A stretch of DNA of 64,000 nucleotides from assembly GCF_000247695.1 (NCBI RefSeq), contig NW_004624776.1, positions 15,146,344 to 15,210,343 of the forward strand, read 5' to 3'. The stretch is from Heterocephalus glaber (taxonomy: Eukaryota; Chordata; Mammalia; Rodentia; Bathyergidae). The number at the start of each line of letters is the position of its first letter. The first letter of the stretch is position 1. Of this stretch, positions 11,561-23,813 are shown in pieces. The translations under genes were made by a program, and so were the position numbers. The notes beneath the pieces were generated by a model. It made no database searches, was not told the origin of the DNA, and saw nothing but the letters and a program-made list of their open reading frames with translations.

Positions 11561-13385
11561 GGAAGATATGTTGGTAAATGGGGATATTCAAAGTCTTCAA
11601 TTGGGCTCACAGGATTCAATACACTATTAAATAAATAAATGGCTGAATACAAATTAATAAATAGAAGACAGCCACGATTATACAAGGATAGTTTATCATT
11701 AACTATTGTTTAAGAATAATTCAGTATTGGCATTTGAGATTCAAAAGAAGCAGAGAAAGAGGGAGAGAGAGACATAGAGAGAGAGAGATATCAAGGTAAT
11801 TAATACCAGACAGTGGAGTTCAAGCTTAGGTACTAGTTCCCTGAAGACTCTAACACCAGTGGGAGAATTCAGCACATTTAGGGAACTCACAAAGCATAGG
11901 ACACTTAATGGGATGTCACTACCCAGAACCACTGAGGAGACCACGAGAAAAAATAAAAAAGATATGCCCTCATATATCTTTCATTCTAGTTGATGAAGAT
12001 AATCACAGAGCAAGGAAATAACCAGAAACTTGTAAAAATAAATTTGGAGATTAAATTAGTGGATGTGTACTACGGAACCCAAACTTCCAAAGAAATCAGT
12101 AGTGATGGTGAGGACCATAGCTTACCACTTCTTTCCCTGACCTTTCCACATTTCATTTTTGTTAGTGCTCACAATATCTAAATATCACATTTCTTTACAT
12201 CTTCATATTCTAGACATTCATCACCTCTTTTCCAAGTTTGAACCTCTTAATTCAATTTTCAAGTCATTTCAACGCAGAGCAAGTTTTTGCGCTTTATTCT
12301 CAAACATCTAGGATCAGGAATTCATTTAGAATGTTCTGGTTCATTGTCATAGGTTGATCCATAAAAAACTTTATAGTACAGACAAAAATAAGAGATGAAC
12401 TGATAGATCGAGCCTACCAAACAGCTTCAAGACATGACCTTCAGCACCCAAGCCCTCAGCATCCAAACCCAGAGATCCACCCATTGCACAGAGCACTCGA
12501 TGCAGCTGTTTTCATACACTCACTTGTATCTCCTGCAAATGAGGGTGAGATTCTGTCCCTAACCACCATGCCTGACCCCTGTGCAACAGAATAAAGCCAA
12601 GTTAACTAAATTCATCTTTTGCACTAGGGGAAGTCAATTATAAGTGACATTCTGGCTAAGTGACAAAGAAAAAAAAGAGAAGAAAACATTTTTTCCTGGA
12701 TAAGCAGATTTAATACCCAGGTGAGCAATTAATTTTCCATGCAAAGTATGAAGCATTAAAGCAAGCTGCCTCTTATAGAATGACTACATAATTTATTGTC
12801 TTAACTGGGATATCTTTGAGAGGCAGACAGGAGTCTATTAATCATTAAGCTGAGGGAAGTGACATTAACCAACACTGTGTGTGCTGACCAGGACTTACGG
12901 CATTACAGCAAAGGCCCATGAATCTCTTACCTCATTTTTTTTCACACAAGCTCTCACTTTGGGGGAGACTCACACAAGAAAACCAGAAGACATTGATAAT
13001 GTGGCTTAAGCATTGACAGATTTTGTTGATTTTTGTTGGTATGTTCAATAATATACTATTAATCTGATATTAGTTTATTTTAAAAATAACATTTTTGAAA
13101 ATAATATTTCTGTATCATTGAAGTAGAAAAATATATACAAACTATTTTTAAGTTAAAAAGAAACATGCTTGAGGGTTAATAGTGTTAACTCACAAATATG
13201 GGATATTGGGCCATTTTAAATTTCTTTTTAAACCTTTCTTTCAATTTATCTACCAAAAACATATACCTTTAATGCCAAAGGGAACAGTCTTGTCATTTCA
13301 AGTGTTTTATTTTATTCTTTTGTCTATAGATATTTTTGTAAGTCAAATCATTTGAAATTAGTAGCTAATGAAAACAAATTGCCTT
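11561..13385. other. Mostly unassigned sequence with a GA-rich simple repeat
   Basis: A GA-rich tract lies at about 11751-11790. The segment at about 12400-12600 is more C-rich ('cttcagcacccaagccctcagcatcc') but matches nothing I recognise. No exon is visible. Confidence 0.4.
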
Positions 13386-13806
13386 AATTATTTTCTTATG
13401 GCTGGGACAAAATACCCAACACCTGGAAGTTAAAGGAAGAAAAGTTTATTTTAACTCACAATTGGTAGAAGTTTCCACAGTCAGTTGCCTTCAAGGCAGG
13501 GTAGCATGGCAGAGGGGCATTACAGAGGAGAAACAGTTCATGGCATGGTAGGCAGGAAGTGGGGTGGGGGAATCAAAGGACTAGAAAATATATATGTACA
13601 CCCTTCCAGGCCAAACCCACAGTGACCCACCTCTTCCTACCAGATTTCACCTCCCAACGTCACACCCTGCCATAAACTCATCAGTAGATTAATCCAGTAT
13701 TATACATCCATGATCTAGCATCCCACACCCATGATCCAATTACTTCCCAAAGCCCCACCTATAAGGACATGAGGCTTTGGGGAACATCCATATACAATCC
13801 ATAACA
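13386..13806 (-). mobile_element. MaLR solo LTR, rodent ORR1/MT/MLT-like
   Basis: The plus strand reads the LTR in reverse: 'tggctgggacaaaatacccaacacctgg', 'gaagaaaagtttattttaactcacaattgg', 'gttgccttcaaggcagg', 'aaactcatcagtagattaatcca', 'atgatccaattacttcccaaagccccacct', and 'ggggaacatccatatacaatccataaca'. It shares the layout of the copies at 18837-19214 (-) and 55200-55569 (-), and of the plus copies further right. No internal genes, so a solo LTR. Confidence 0.8.
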
Positions 13807-13877
13807 CAAATCATGGATATCTATCTTCTTATAATGTCATCAAGGCTACGAAGCTTTTTCATTTCAATAAATTGTAA

Positions 13878-14095
13878 CTTTATTTTTTAAATTTTTGTTT
13901 TTGTTACATGTTTGGAGTACACAGTGACTACATTCATCACGAGAGTTGGTGCGTGTAAGTGACCCTCCTTAATTTCCTTTACCTTCCCTCTTCTCACTTC
14001 TCCCTCCCCACCATCTCTTGGCCCTCTTCTCACTTGTACAATATTTCACTGTTTCCTACTATCTATCTTTTATTTTTCTCTTTAATTTGTCTGAG
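13878..14095 (-). mobile_element. L1 3' UTR end
   Basis: In reverse orientation this carries a T-rich (poly-A) start, the motif seen as 'acattcatcacgagagttggtgcg', a C/T-rich tract (the L1 polypurine tract on the other strand), and 'tactatctatctttta'. The same order of motifs occurs at 43607-43800 and, on the plus strand, at 50755-51113. It is a severely 5'-truncated L1. Confidence 0.6.
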
Positions 14096-16740
14096 GTTTT
14101 GATTCATCTGTGATGCATGAAAATTGTGAATTCCTCTCTTAAATCACTGATTTGAAACCACATAACATTAGAGCTGGAGGACTAGATACATTTTGGAAGT
14201 ATTCCCCACATGAAATCTGTGCAGCACTCATTTTTTCTGGCATAAATATTAATAGCAAAGTATTGCATTTCCCCCGCAGAGTTCAGTGCCTGAATGTCTC
14301 CTCTTCATCATACAGACAGGTCATATGGCAGAGTGGTAAGAGATCTCAGACAGAATAGATTCTTTAGCACCCTTATTTTAGAAAAAAAAAAAAAAACAAG
14401 TAAAAACACAGAACTCTTCTATAAGCAAAGGGGTTAAAACCCCTTGTGGCCTTGTGTAAGAGCTTACATAGCAGCAGGCTGTGAGATAAGATGGGGCATT
14501 CTAAAGACTGGAGAAAGATATTTCATCTGACCTTGAAATTGATGCTTCTCATTGGAATGATTTGAAAATACCACCTTCTCTTGAGCAACTGCTAAAATGG
14601 GACAATAGATGATGTGGTTTTCCTGTGTATATTTTTAAAGTGCACATCTGGAGAGATGCACCATTATAATAAGCATCTCCCTGACTAGCCGAGCTGGTTA
14701 GAAAAGGCCGTGGGGACAGGCTGCCAAGCCTAAGTCCCGTGAGCTTCAGGAGCCTCCTCTGAAGGGGGCTCTGTTTTTGTACCCTGGAGTGCTTGATCTG
14801 GAAGTTCTGAATGCACATGAAAGGATAAGATGTTCAACATTTTAAATCAAGTTTTCTCTGGTTATTCTTTAAAAAATGACTTGCCTCATCAATTTTGGCT
14901 TTTACTACATTGTTAAATAAAGTTATAATACAGCTGTAAAAAAAACGACTTGACTGAGCTGCCTCCGTTCAATACGGCCTTTGTCTTGATTTCTAAAAGA
15001 TTCCAACTGCTGGCACAGAACGTGTTTAGAATTAAAATATAAGTTATGTCCTTACCATAAGGACCAACCTTAGGCACAGTAGCTAAATCATAGTGAAAAT
15101 AGAAAAGTGGTTGGAAAATTGTATTGTTGGGAAGTGGTCCCAGGGATGCAAGGTAAGCCCTAAGCATGATTAGGCCTTACTAGACAATAATTTCCTTCCC
15201 ACTCTCCCAGTTCTCCAGGAAGGAGTATAAATTTTAAGAGTGAAATACTCACCATGGTCCCCCATCCAGTTCCATTTCTTTCTCTTTTCACCTGGTTTGC
15301 AATAGGAACCACCATGGCTTTAACTAAGCTAACCCCAAATCAAACATGCAGCCAAATAAAATTAAAATTAAAAATTAAGTGTCTAGATTAAAAAAATCTC
15401 TGTCAGTCTCGCAGGGCATTCTATGTCCACCTGTTTTTCAAATGAGGAAGATGAAACAAGAAGCATCCTTGATTTGCCATCATATAACAGCCGTTGTCCA
15501 TGCTGATGATAGAGGAGGACAAAGACCAGGGTCCTGTGCCCCTTGCTCTGCCCACTGAGGCCCCCAGACTCCCTCAGCTCAGGCCATATCACAAGGAAAC
15601 ACTACTAATAGATGACCACAGCATCCACAGTAACAGCAGGCACTGCACAATTATGGGCTCTCCATCTGGAACTGCTGAACCTTGTAATGTTCCCTTTGAT
15701 ACAGAAAAGAGCTGGACGTGTCAGAGGCTGGGAGCTCTGCAGAAGTGTGGTAGGTGGTCTGTCTGATGAACTAGAGCAGATGTCTCTTTTATTTCCACCC
15801 TAATTGTTCATGGTGGAAGATTTAACATTTAAAACAATCTTTAGGAGGAAAGAGTATTTCTTCCTCCTCTTCCTCCTCCTCCTCCTTCTTCTTTTTACCT
15901 TAAGCCCCCAAGTGTCTTAAATTCAAAGTCTGATGTACAAATGGGGAATTCCTAGAGATGCCTCTCCTCCTCCCTTCAGAGTCAGAGTTCAATGCGTTCT
16001 TAACTTTTGCACCAGCATTTGTTCTTTGCCCATTGCCCTCCCATCAGAAGACAAGGGGAGAAAACCTCTTTGGCCCTTTGCATCTCTGTACTGCAGGAGT
16101 GAGCTTTGCAAAAAGTCGAAGTGAGAGAAGGAGAGTGAGTAGTGTGACAATGTTATCCTCTGGGAAATGAGTTAGGAAGAGCAAAATCTTTTCCTTTTAT
16201 TTACTACTAAATCAAATTTAGTTCATTATAAGTAGATATCTTCCAAATCGCACATAGTTTGGCTGTGTTGAACCTTAACTATAGTTGTGAACTATTAAAA
16301 TAATAATTAAAAATTTGATTTTCAAAGATACTTACAGTTTACCTCCCCTGCTTTTAAAAGTGGTTAAAAACAAAACAAAATATGGCAAACACACAAATAA
16401 GATATATTTTTAAAATTTTGGTGTAACTTTCTGGGCATTGTTTTTGAAGCTCTCTTCCATTCTTATTCCCCTCAACTTTTACCTATGCTATCACCTACTA
16501 CGGTACATTCATCCAGATGCCCAGGTGAGCATTTAGAGTTTGCACGTCTGTTAGGACTGTTGCTTCTGGTGGTTCCTTGTTCCCTGCTGACTGCATCCAG
16601 CTCCCCTGCCCCCCTCACATGTTAGCTCAGAGCTTCACCCCACTGGAGCTTCCATAAGCAACCTTGGATTCTCTGCATGGAATCACTTTAGTGCCTGCTT
16701 AACTATACTGCACACCTACTTGCCTCCTCAAATTCCCTAG
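14096..16740. other. Unassigned sequence with a TCC/TTC microsatellite
   Basis: No gene is recognised. A stretch near 14150-14200 ('attagagctggaggactaga') faintly resembles a MIR-type repeat. A pyrimidine tract of TCC/TTC units lies at about 15857-15894. The region 15480-16170 has several overlapping short open frames on both strands with no domain. Confidence 0.4.
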
Positions 16741-16744
16741 TCAT

Positions 16745-16905
16745 CTTCTCTCATGACTGCATAACCTGTGTTCTTCATTAGAACAGATCATTTTCAAGGG
16801 CAGCTGGATTGCATCTTCTTCAAGGGCAGGGAAATTTTTGCTTTTTCCCTCAAAGCTCTACTACACTATACACTAACAACAATCCATACTGACCTTAAAG
16901 CCCAA
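16745..16905 (+). mobile_element. L2 LINE fragment
   Basis: 'gaacagatcattttcaagggcagctgg...cttcttcaagggcagggaaattttt' and 'caaagctctactacactatacac' parallel the L2 3' end ('gagctccttgagggcagggac...cccagcacctagcacagtgcc'). The similarity is weak, and weaker L2-like stretches extend left to about 16460. Confidence 0.45.
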
Positions 16906-17230
16906 CCGAGAGCATAGTTAGTTTCTGATTTCATCAATAATCTGTATTATATGTCATCAAATTTATATGTAGCTTTTGTAGAAAAATATAATTCCTGGGG
17001 ATTGTGAAATAAAGTATGTGGAAAAAATATAGCAAAAAACATCACCCATAAACTCTAATTTATATTTTGTGTTCTATACCTCTAGTCCTTCCTTGAGATT
17101 ATATATATATTTATATACACACTACTTACATTTAACATCTCTTTAACTTAAAATAAGGTGTCCTAGTTATATTTCCCCCAAAAACACAGATTTATATTGT
17201 ACATAATATTCTATGGCTTTCCTTTTTATT

Positions 17231-17323
17231 TATACGCTTATTTTTTCCTGTTGGTGCTGGTATGGACCCCTAGGCCTTGCACTCGTTAAGCATTTGCTGC
17301 TACCACTGAGCTACACCTTCCAT
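17231..17323 (-). mobile_element. ID-like SINE, diverged
   Basis: The plus strand shows the reverse of an ID body: 'ttggtgctggtatggacccctaggccttgcactcgttaagcatttgctgctaccactgagctaca'. The 'accactgagcta' end is the reversed A box, and 'ggacccctaggccttgc' replaces the usual B-box region, which is damaged. A T-rich stretch to the left is the poly-A tail. Confidence 0.75.
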
Positions 17324-17879
17324 TGTAGCTTGCTGAATTTGACATTATGTGAACAATATTCAGTGTCATTCTTCTGCAGTGTATTCTTTTTACTTGCTGT
17401 TATTATCATCATGGTTATAACCTGATTTTCCTATATATCATATTCCATCATTGTGAAACATTCAGATCTATTCAAACAATCATCAGTTATGGAGCATGCA
17501 TATCTTCTCCACTGTAATTGTTACACTAATCAGCTTCAGCGAATCACATCTCCTGCTTCTTGCATCCTTGGTCAGTCATCAGCCCAGCTCTGCCCAACTC
17601 AAATTTAAGGAACCACCTTAAATACATAAATCGTGATAGCTCTGAGACATTTTATTTAGAGTCATTAATTTAGCAGCAATGTCAAACTCACTTTTTAAAT
17701 AAAAGTATTCTAAACTATGTATCTATACATTCAAAGATTATGGAAATACAAAGGACAAGCCTCTAGTCATACAATTTCTAGCAATTCAAATGATAAGAGT
17801 CATTGTTTTCTGCTGAGAAGGCTCATTAAGTAACTCTCATGTCCAACCGAATTGTTAGCAATGAACTGCAATGAGAAAA

Positions 17880-18020
17880 AAACATGGACTTTGACATCAG
17901 CAGACTCTTACACAAATCTCTCCCCCTTTCAGAATAACTCACAATTCATCAAGTCGCTTAACACCTTCACTGTTAAGTCTTTATCTTCTCATTGGTAAAA
18001 TAAAGACGAAAATAGAAAGA
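17880..18020 (+). mobile_element. MIR SINE
   Basis: Parallels the MIR core: 'catggactttgacatcagcagac', 'aagtcgcttaacaccttcactg', and 'tctttatcttctcattggtaaaataaag' (consensus 'aagtcacttaacctctctgagcctcagtttcctcatctgtaaaatggg'). Ancient mammal-wide tRNA-derived SINE, non-coding. Confidence 0.6.
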
Positions 18021-18109
18021 GAATCTGTTGTTCCTCTCGTTTGGGGTTGTAGTTCTCAATTAGTAAAATCACGATTATTAAAAGTGTTTAAAAGTCCTTG
18101 GGTTTCTAG

Positions 18110-18300
18110 GTCAATGCAATAGAAAGAGGATGGATTTTTGTCAGGAAGCACTGAGTGTAAAGTCAAAAGTAACCTGATCAGTTTCTCCATTGCTTTGAAC
18201 TTTTGCTTTTTTCTTCTATAAGCCTCCAGTTTTTCTACTTATAAGTGTTGTTCTGAACACTGAATGAGATGATATATAGTGAACTCACAAAAGCAGCCCT
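18110..18300 (+). mobile_element. MIR SINE, diverged
   Basis: The order 'agaaagaggatgga', 'aagcctccagtttttctacttataag', and 'ctgaacactgaatgagatgatatatagtgaactc' follows MIR ('cctcagtttcctcatctgtaa...attaaatgagataatacatgtaa'). It lies 90 bases after the previous MIR; they could be independent insertions. Confidence 0.5.
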
Positions 18301-18836
18301 CAGATCTTTCCTTATCTCCTGTTTTCATTCAGTTCCTTCTGACAGCCACAATAACATTTATATCCATTTTTAATGTATATAGTTTGGGAGCCACATTTAC
18401 TGAGTGAGGAAAAGTAGACATAACCACTACCTAATACTTTCTAGGAGCAATGTTAAATAATTTATATTTTTATATTATTCAACCTTGAAATAAGGCAAGA
18501 TTTTAAGCGCTACATGATTTAAGAGACAAGGAAAGGGCAACAAGAATCTAGAGTTTGGATGTGAACCCAAAGACACTATAAAAAGGGTGCAGAAGCTACC
18601 AGCCAGGAATGTCTTGTTATTAGTTAAAATCAAATGACCCAATACTTCAAACATTAGTAATATCAAAAGTATGTACAGAGACTGATAAGATATATAGATT
18701 AAGCAAAATTCTTTTCCTCTAAAAGAAGAATAGTTAGTATTCATTCATATTTTCATGTTAGTGGAATAATTTGAGGTTTACATTTATGTACAGTGAATTA
18801 ATTCAATAAACAGATAAAATAAATCAAATGGCATAT

Positions 18837-19214
18837 TAGTCACTTTCCCTTCACTTGGACAAAATACCTGACACCTGCAATTTAGTTTTATTTAGCTCAC
18901 AATTCCAGGGTGACCAGTCCACAGCTGGCTGGCTCGAAGGCAGAAATGGCATGGTGGAAGGGCATGGCAGAAGAAAGCCATGCCATGGAAGCCAGGAAGC
19001 AGAGAGAGAATGAAGAAGAAAGCAATAAGAATACACCCTTCTGGGTCACAACCCCAGCAACCTGCCCTCTCCAACCAGTCTCCAGCTCTTAACAACACAT
19101 TCAACTATGAACTCATCAATGGATGAGTCCATTGATGAGCATAGAACCCCCATGATTCAAACAACTTCCAAACACAGGAGATTTTGAGGGACATTTTAGA
19201 TCTAAATCATAACA
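18837..19214 (-). mobile_element. MaLR solo LTR, rodent ORR1/MT/MLT-like
   Basis: Reverse-oriented LTR: 'ttggacaaaatacctgacacctgca', 'gttttatttagctcacaattccagg', 'ctggctggctcgaaggcagaaatgg', 'aactcatcaatggatgagtccattgatgag', 'aacttccaaacacaggagattt', and 'tctaaatcataaca'. Same family layout as 13386-13806. The short overlapping open frames on both strands here are LTR sequence, not genes. Confidence 0.8.
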
Positions 19215-19234
19215 AATGGCATCTCCCATCTTAC

Positions 19235-19445
19235 CTCCTTCAAGAACTTTTAGTCATCTTTCTTGCACTGAAGATTCCACGCATGACACAGCCTCTGTTC
19301 CAAGTGATTTTCTAGTAACTTCTGTCTTAGAACTTCATTTTACTTATTGTAGTAAATAGTTTGCAATTGTCTCAGGCATGTGAGCCTTTTCCCTCCAATT
19401 AGGTTATATAGTCTTTGAAATAAGAATTGATGCCTTATATTTTTT
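19235..19445 (+). mobile_element. L2 LINE fragment
   Basis: 'ccctccaattaggttatatagtctttgaaataagaattgatgcctta' parallels the L2 'actagactgtaagctcc...gggactgtgtctta' block, with looser similarity before it. Non-coding. Confidence 0.45.
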
Positions 19446-20329
19446 TATGGGGCAAACTTCCCTAACTGCAGTTAGAAAAATAGAATAATATAATAGCAGT
19501 TAAACAATTGGTATTAAAATACCGTAATGCATGTTTCATAATCATCCTGAAGGCCTATTTGCTACGAGTTCAGTGGTAAGGTACATGGAGTGGGCCAAGT
19601 TTTCTGAATAAATTTTAACCTTACCCAAGTGTTCATTAGAATGTAAAAGTTGAAGAACTAATAGTTTTAAATTAGCTGTACATACTCTTGAAAATGTCTT
19701 GAATGGATTTCTGTTTCAAAGTTCTTATCTGGCCAAGATGGATTCATCCACTTGGAACCTCTGTATAAAAGTTAAGAGAGAATCAGAATATAAATATAAA
19801 ATATATAAGGTACTGTATTGTCTTTGTGGTCCATGCCATAATAGCATTCTTCATGTGGTCATATTTTAGAGGATTGCATGGCATTTTTTAAAATAAACTA
19901 TAGAATTAATCTAAAAGGGGAAAATATTTTCCTTGGACAATTAGATTCTACATGTGAACATATCCCTTCTCTGACAATTTGAAAATTAAGAAAGAGTTTA
20001 GATCAGGGATTGGTTTGTATAATTTAGTATTATCATTGTGCCATTTATCTCAGATTCAACTGGGATGCTGATTTTAAAAATTATGTCACTGACTCCACAC
20101 CAGATCTACAGATTTAGTATCTACAGAAGTATGACAGGGAATCTGTTTTAAACAAGTATCCTAGAGAGGTGTATGGATCCTTATGTTTGAAAGCACTATA
20201 TTATATTAAAGTATGGCTTGTGCACTTCATCTTCCTTCTTTCTCTTATGTAGTGCATAACCATCTTCAATCCATTCACTAAAGTATTTTTCCCTCCATGA
20301 TATGCTGTGAGATTTCATGCCTTCAAGTA

Positions 20330-20485
20330 GTAGTTATCAAACTTGGCTTGCATCAGAATCATCACTGAAAGTTGATACACGTTGCCTGGCCCTGTCCTGG
20401 ACAACTCTGTCACCCCCCTGGGGACTCAGATGGGAATACACATTAGCTTCAAAAGCTTAGCTGGTGACTCTAGAGCCAGAGGTCA
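20330..20485 (+). mobile_element. MER5A-like hAT-Charlie DNA transposon relic
   Basis: 'tagttatcaaacttggcttgcatcagaatcatcactgaaagttga' corresponds to the MER5A terminus ('gtggttctcaaactt...gtgcatcagaatcacctgg'), followed by 'gcctggccctgtcctgg' and 'ggggactcagatggg' in place of the central 'gggccccacccc...gtaggtctggg' parts. Nonautonomous, no transposase. Confidence 0.55.
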
Positions 20486-20849
20486 GGAACACAACATGAA
20501 GGAGGAGCTGCATCCTTCATGTGGGACACGATTGTCTTCAGGTTGTACGGAGTCACTCATTTGGGCACCTGTGTCCTGGGTGGTGACAGTTGCTCTCCAT
20601 CTCTGCTGGTTGCCAAATTATCTTGTCTTTGCTGTTTAGATATGCCAAATATAGAACATATGTGTCAAGTTCCTGGGCCTTGGGTCTCTTCATCCAACTT
20701 CCAGCACAGGCCTATGTTGCAATACTGTGACAAGTCAGTGTTTCTGAGGTCCCTTTTCTGTGCTCCTAAGCTGATGGCCTTTCTTCCTACATCTCTCCTG
20801 GCCTGTCTAGGAGCAGTTGTTGTACTATACTTTCCAGAAGCAATTACAA

Positions 20850-21090
20850 TTGTTCTTTGGATTGGTGTCAGGACTCCCCTGGATACCAAAATCCAGTTTC
20901 AAGTCCCATCTATGAAATGACGCCATATTTGCATGGACCCTATGCAATCCTCCCATGTACTTTAAATCATCTTCAGATAACTTCTAATATCTAATACATT
21001 GCAAATGGTATGTAAAGAGCTGTTATTCTCTATTGTTTAGGGAATGATGACGAAAACAAAAGTCTTTATATTTCAGAATAGATACAATTT
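20850..21090 (+). mobile_element. MER2-like TcMar-Tigger DNA transposon relic
   Basis: The match to the Tigger/MER2 family is clear and collinear: 'ggattggtgtcaggactcccctggataccaaaatcca', 'aagtccc', 'tttgcatggaccctatgcaatcctcccatgtactttaaatcatcttcagataactt', 'ctaatacattgcaaatggtatgtaaagagctgttattct', and 'tattgtttagggaatgatgacgaaaacaaaagtct'. No transposase remains. The overlapping 133-codon open frame at 20519-20920 runs partly into this relic and is unlikely to be a gene. Confidence 0.85.
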
Positions 21091-23589
21091 TTTGAACATT
21101 TTCAATCTGCATTAGAGAATGTGGACCCAGCAGGACCAAATGAATAAGATTATCCAGCTTGCTTAGGAGGCACTTATTTCTGCAAATTTTTTCCAAAAGC
21201 CCCAGGTTCACTATACAGCCCTCCATTAGCAGGTCTTTGCTTCCCCTGAGGCAGCATGAGGCAGAACTCCAGAAGCTTCCTTTGGCCTGAAGTAACCACT
21301 TCTATTCTACTCTGACCTTAATGGGGTTGCAAGACAAGCCTACCATTCCTTCTTGACATTGTCTACCTGCAGACATTAAAGACCCTTGACATATACCCTA
21401 AATCTCTACCGCATAACTGCTTTAATGGGACAAGCAACATCTGTAAATCTAAAAACAGACATGCAAATCTGATGGAATTTCTTGGTAAATATGCAAATTA
21501 AATATCAGCAGTAAAGCAGGTTTTGACACCAAGGGTCCAGTACAAACATTACCATATTCAGACCAGCCAAAGACATGGACATGTGGCCAAGTGTCCTTAT
21601 GCATCACACTGCTTTGGTTAAGTTTAACATCATTGCTCTCTGTTTTGACTTTTGGAGCTGGTGACTAACACAACTAGGCTTCAGAGAGAACAAAAGACAT
21701 GGCTCCTATTCAGGGACCTCTTGTATTTTAAATATTTGGTGGCTTAGGTCAGTTCATGAGCTACATTGTCATTTTAAAATGTAATCATAGCTACAAAGGT
21801 ACATGTTGGAATTCTTGCATCATTCAGCATTTGGTGATTAAAGCTGATGTGTGTCAGGCTGAGCTGGATCTCTAGAATAGATATACCTTGACTAATCTCA
21901 GCAATAAAAATGCTCACAAATGAATGCTGTGACAGCTTCTGAAACAAGAAAAATCATCACTGAGCTCACCAGAAAAGATTAAGAAACTGTCGAGTTCAAA
22001 ACTTATTGGTCTCATTTACAGTTGTTCTGAGTAGTGAATGCTGTTTTATCCATTTGTACTTGTTCAGTCTCCTCTTTCATGTGCATTGTTATAATAATTT
22101 CCAAAGTCATAAACAAAGAAAATAAGACATCATCTCAGCTAAAATGGGACAAGATTTAATACAAAAAAATAAAACATTAGCTGTGGAACAACCTGGCCTC
22201 AGAGAACAAAAGGATTTAAAATTCATCTTACTTACAGTGTTAGAATGCTTTACATTAAATATAGATTTTTCTCCTGATTATATTGTTACACATTCCACTG
22301 TTCCCATGCCATCAGCCTGGAGGACTTTATTATTTATGTAATTCCAAGATCTGATGCAGAGTAAATGCATCTGATATCAATGAGTGGCATAGGATTAAAA
22401 AAATTATCAGTAGATTTCAGGGGAGAGAAAAAGACCATTTTAATTCTCTTGCAGGACTATTGATTAGTAACAGATGTCCCTTTTCTGATTGAATTATTTT
22501 TTATTCATTTTTCAAATAAAAATATATATCTGTCAAAGTATTTTAAATCATCTAAAGATAGAGGTTATTTAAACAAGATTCTTCTCTCTTTCTAGGGAGA
22601 GCTTCTACCTACCAGTGCTGCAGGTCACAAGGGGCATAATTCAGAGTGACAGGCTCTTGAGTATATTGTAGTACCAGCTTCATTTGAAAGGCTCCCAATA
22701 TAAAGAAAAAAACTGCTGGGTCCATTTTTGTGTAAAGGGCTTGTGAGTTGCAGAATGCTCTCTGGGAAGAAAGTTGTACAAAAGACCTTAAACAAGCAAA
22801 AATTCTTCTTAGGCTTAATCAAGATTCAAGAGTTGAAACAGCAAGCCTTTCAGACAGTAAATATTTCTTCTCACAGAGGAAAAATTCCTTCTGAGAAGTC
22901 TCCTTGTACTTACCTCAAACTGACTGAAAGTTCTGCCCTATTCAAGTTGGAGACTTAACCTCAAAAGAAGATGGAAAGTCCAATTCTGAAATGGAGAGGA
23001 AATTCTCAGGACTCTGTCCCATAAATTTCCAAGTGGATTTGGATCCTATCTCCAAAATAATTAACACACAGGATTCCTTTCATTTTTTTTAAATTGAGGC
23101 TATCCATTCTTTACATACTAGAAAATTCCAGTATAAAAGAGATAAGTTGAGGGGGAAAATATAGAAGAACATCAAGCTCCAAATGAGAAGTTTGTAAATA
23201 ATAAGACCAACCAAAGAAAAATAAATGTTATTATTTTGTGTCTCTATGACATAGATTGGAACTTGGTAACCCAATGGACACCTGAGACTCTCACAAAACT
23301 CCAAAAAAATAAAAAAGTAGTAACTACTTAGTGAAAATAAGGGCACATTAGATAATGCATGGATCCCTGGCTTCTCCTAGTAAATAAAATAGACTATCAC
23401 AATTCTACATCAATATTCCCAGGGGGCACAATTTACCTGATTGAAGACTTCTTTCTCTTCTTTGAAGTCAAATCTCTATTAAGTTTAGTAAAGAATAATC
23501 TACTTGGACTTCAATCTTTAAATGTCTGATTTAGAACCCAGATATTTAGGGTTTTTTCCCAAAATCTATCTAGATTTTCTTCTCTTTTT
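21091..23589. other. Unassigned noncoding sequence
   Basis: AT-rich with short open frames only. No recognisable exon, RNA gene or repeat. Confidence 0.4.
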
Positions 23590-23590
23590 T

Positions 23591-23637
23591 CTCTCTCTCC
23601 CTCTCCCTCTCCCTCTCCCTCTCCCTCTCCCTCTCCT
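23591..23637 (+). repeat. (CTCCCT)n hexanucleotide microsatellite
   Basis: A CT-rich start leads into about six to seven uninterrupted CTCCCT units. It lies directly at the end of the composite SINE that follows. The minus strand is purine-only and G-rich in short runs. Confidence 0.95.
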
Positions 23638-23649
23638 TCTTTCTGGATT

Positions 23650-23813
23650 TGTGGATTGAACTCAAAATATACATTCTGAATCCTTTTTTATTTTTGATTT
23701 TGAGGCAAGATTTCATTAAGTTTCTTAACTGTACAGGCTCGGACCAAACGTGCGATCCTTCCTACCTCAGCTTCCCAAAGTACTTGGCTTACAGGTGTGT
23801 GCCATCAGGCCCA
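23650..23813 (-). mobile_element. Composite B1 + ID-like SINE (MEN/B4-like)
   Basis: Read in reverse, the plus strand shows a worn ID part ('ggatttgtggattgaactcaa') and then a reversed B1 part ('ttttgaggcaagatttcattaagtttcttaactgtacaggctcggacc...gatccttcctacctcagcttcccaaagtacttggcttacaggtgtgtgccatcaggcc'). B1 is 7SL-derived and ID is tRNA-derived; fused copies of this kind are known in non-murid rodents. Confidence 0.75.

Noticed and set aside
20519..20920. 133-codon plus-strand open frame
   Set aside because: It runs into the MER2-like transposon relic and shows no domain; the composition looks like incidental open sequence.
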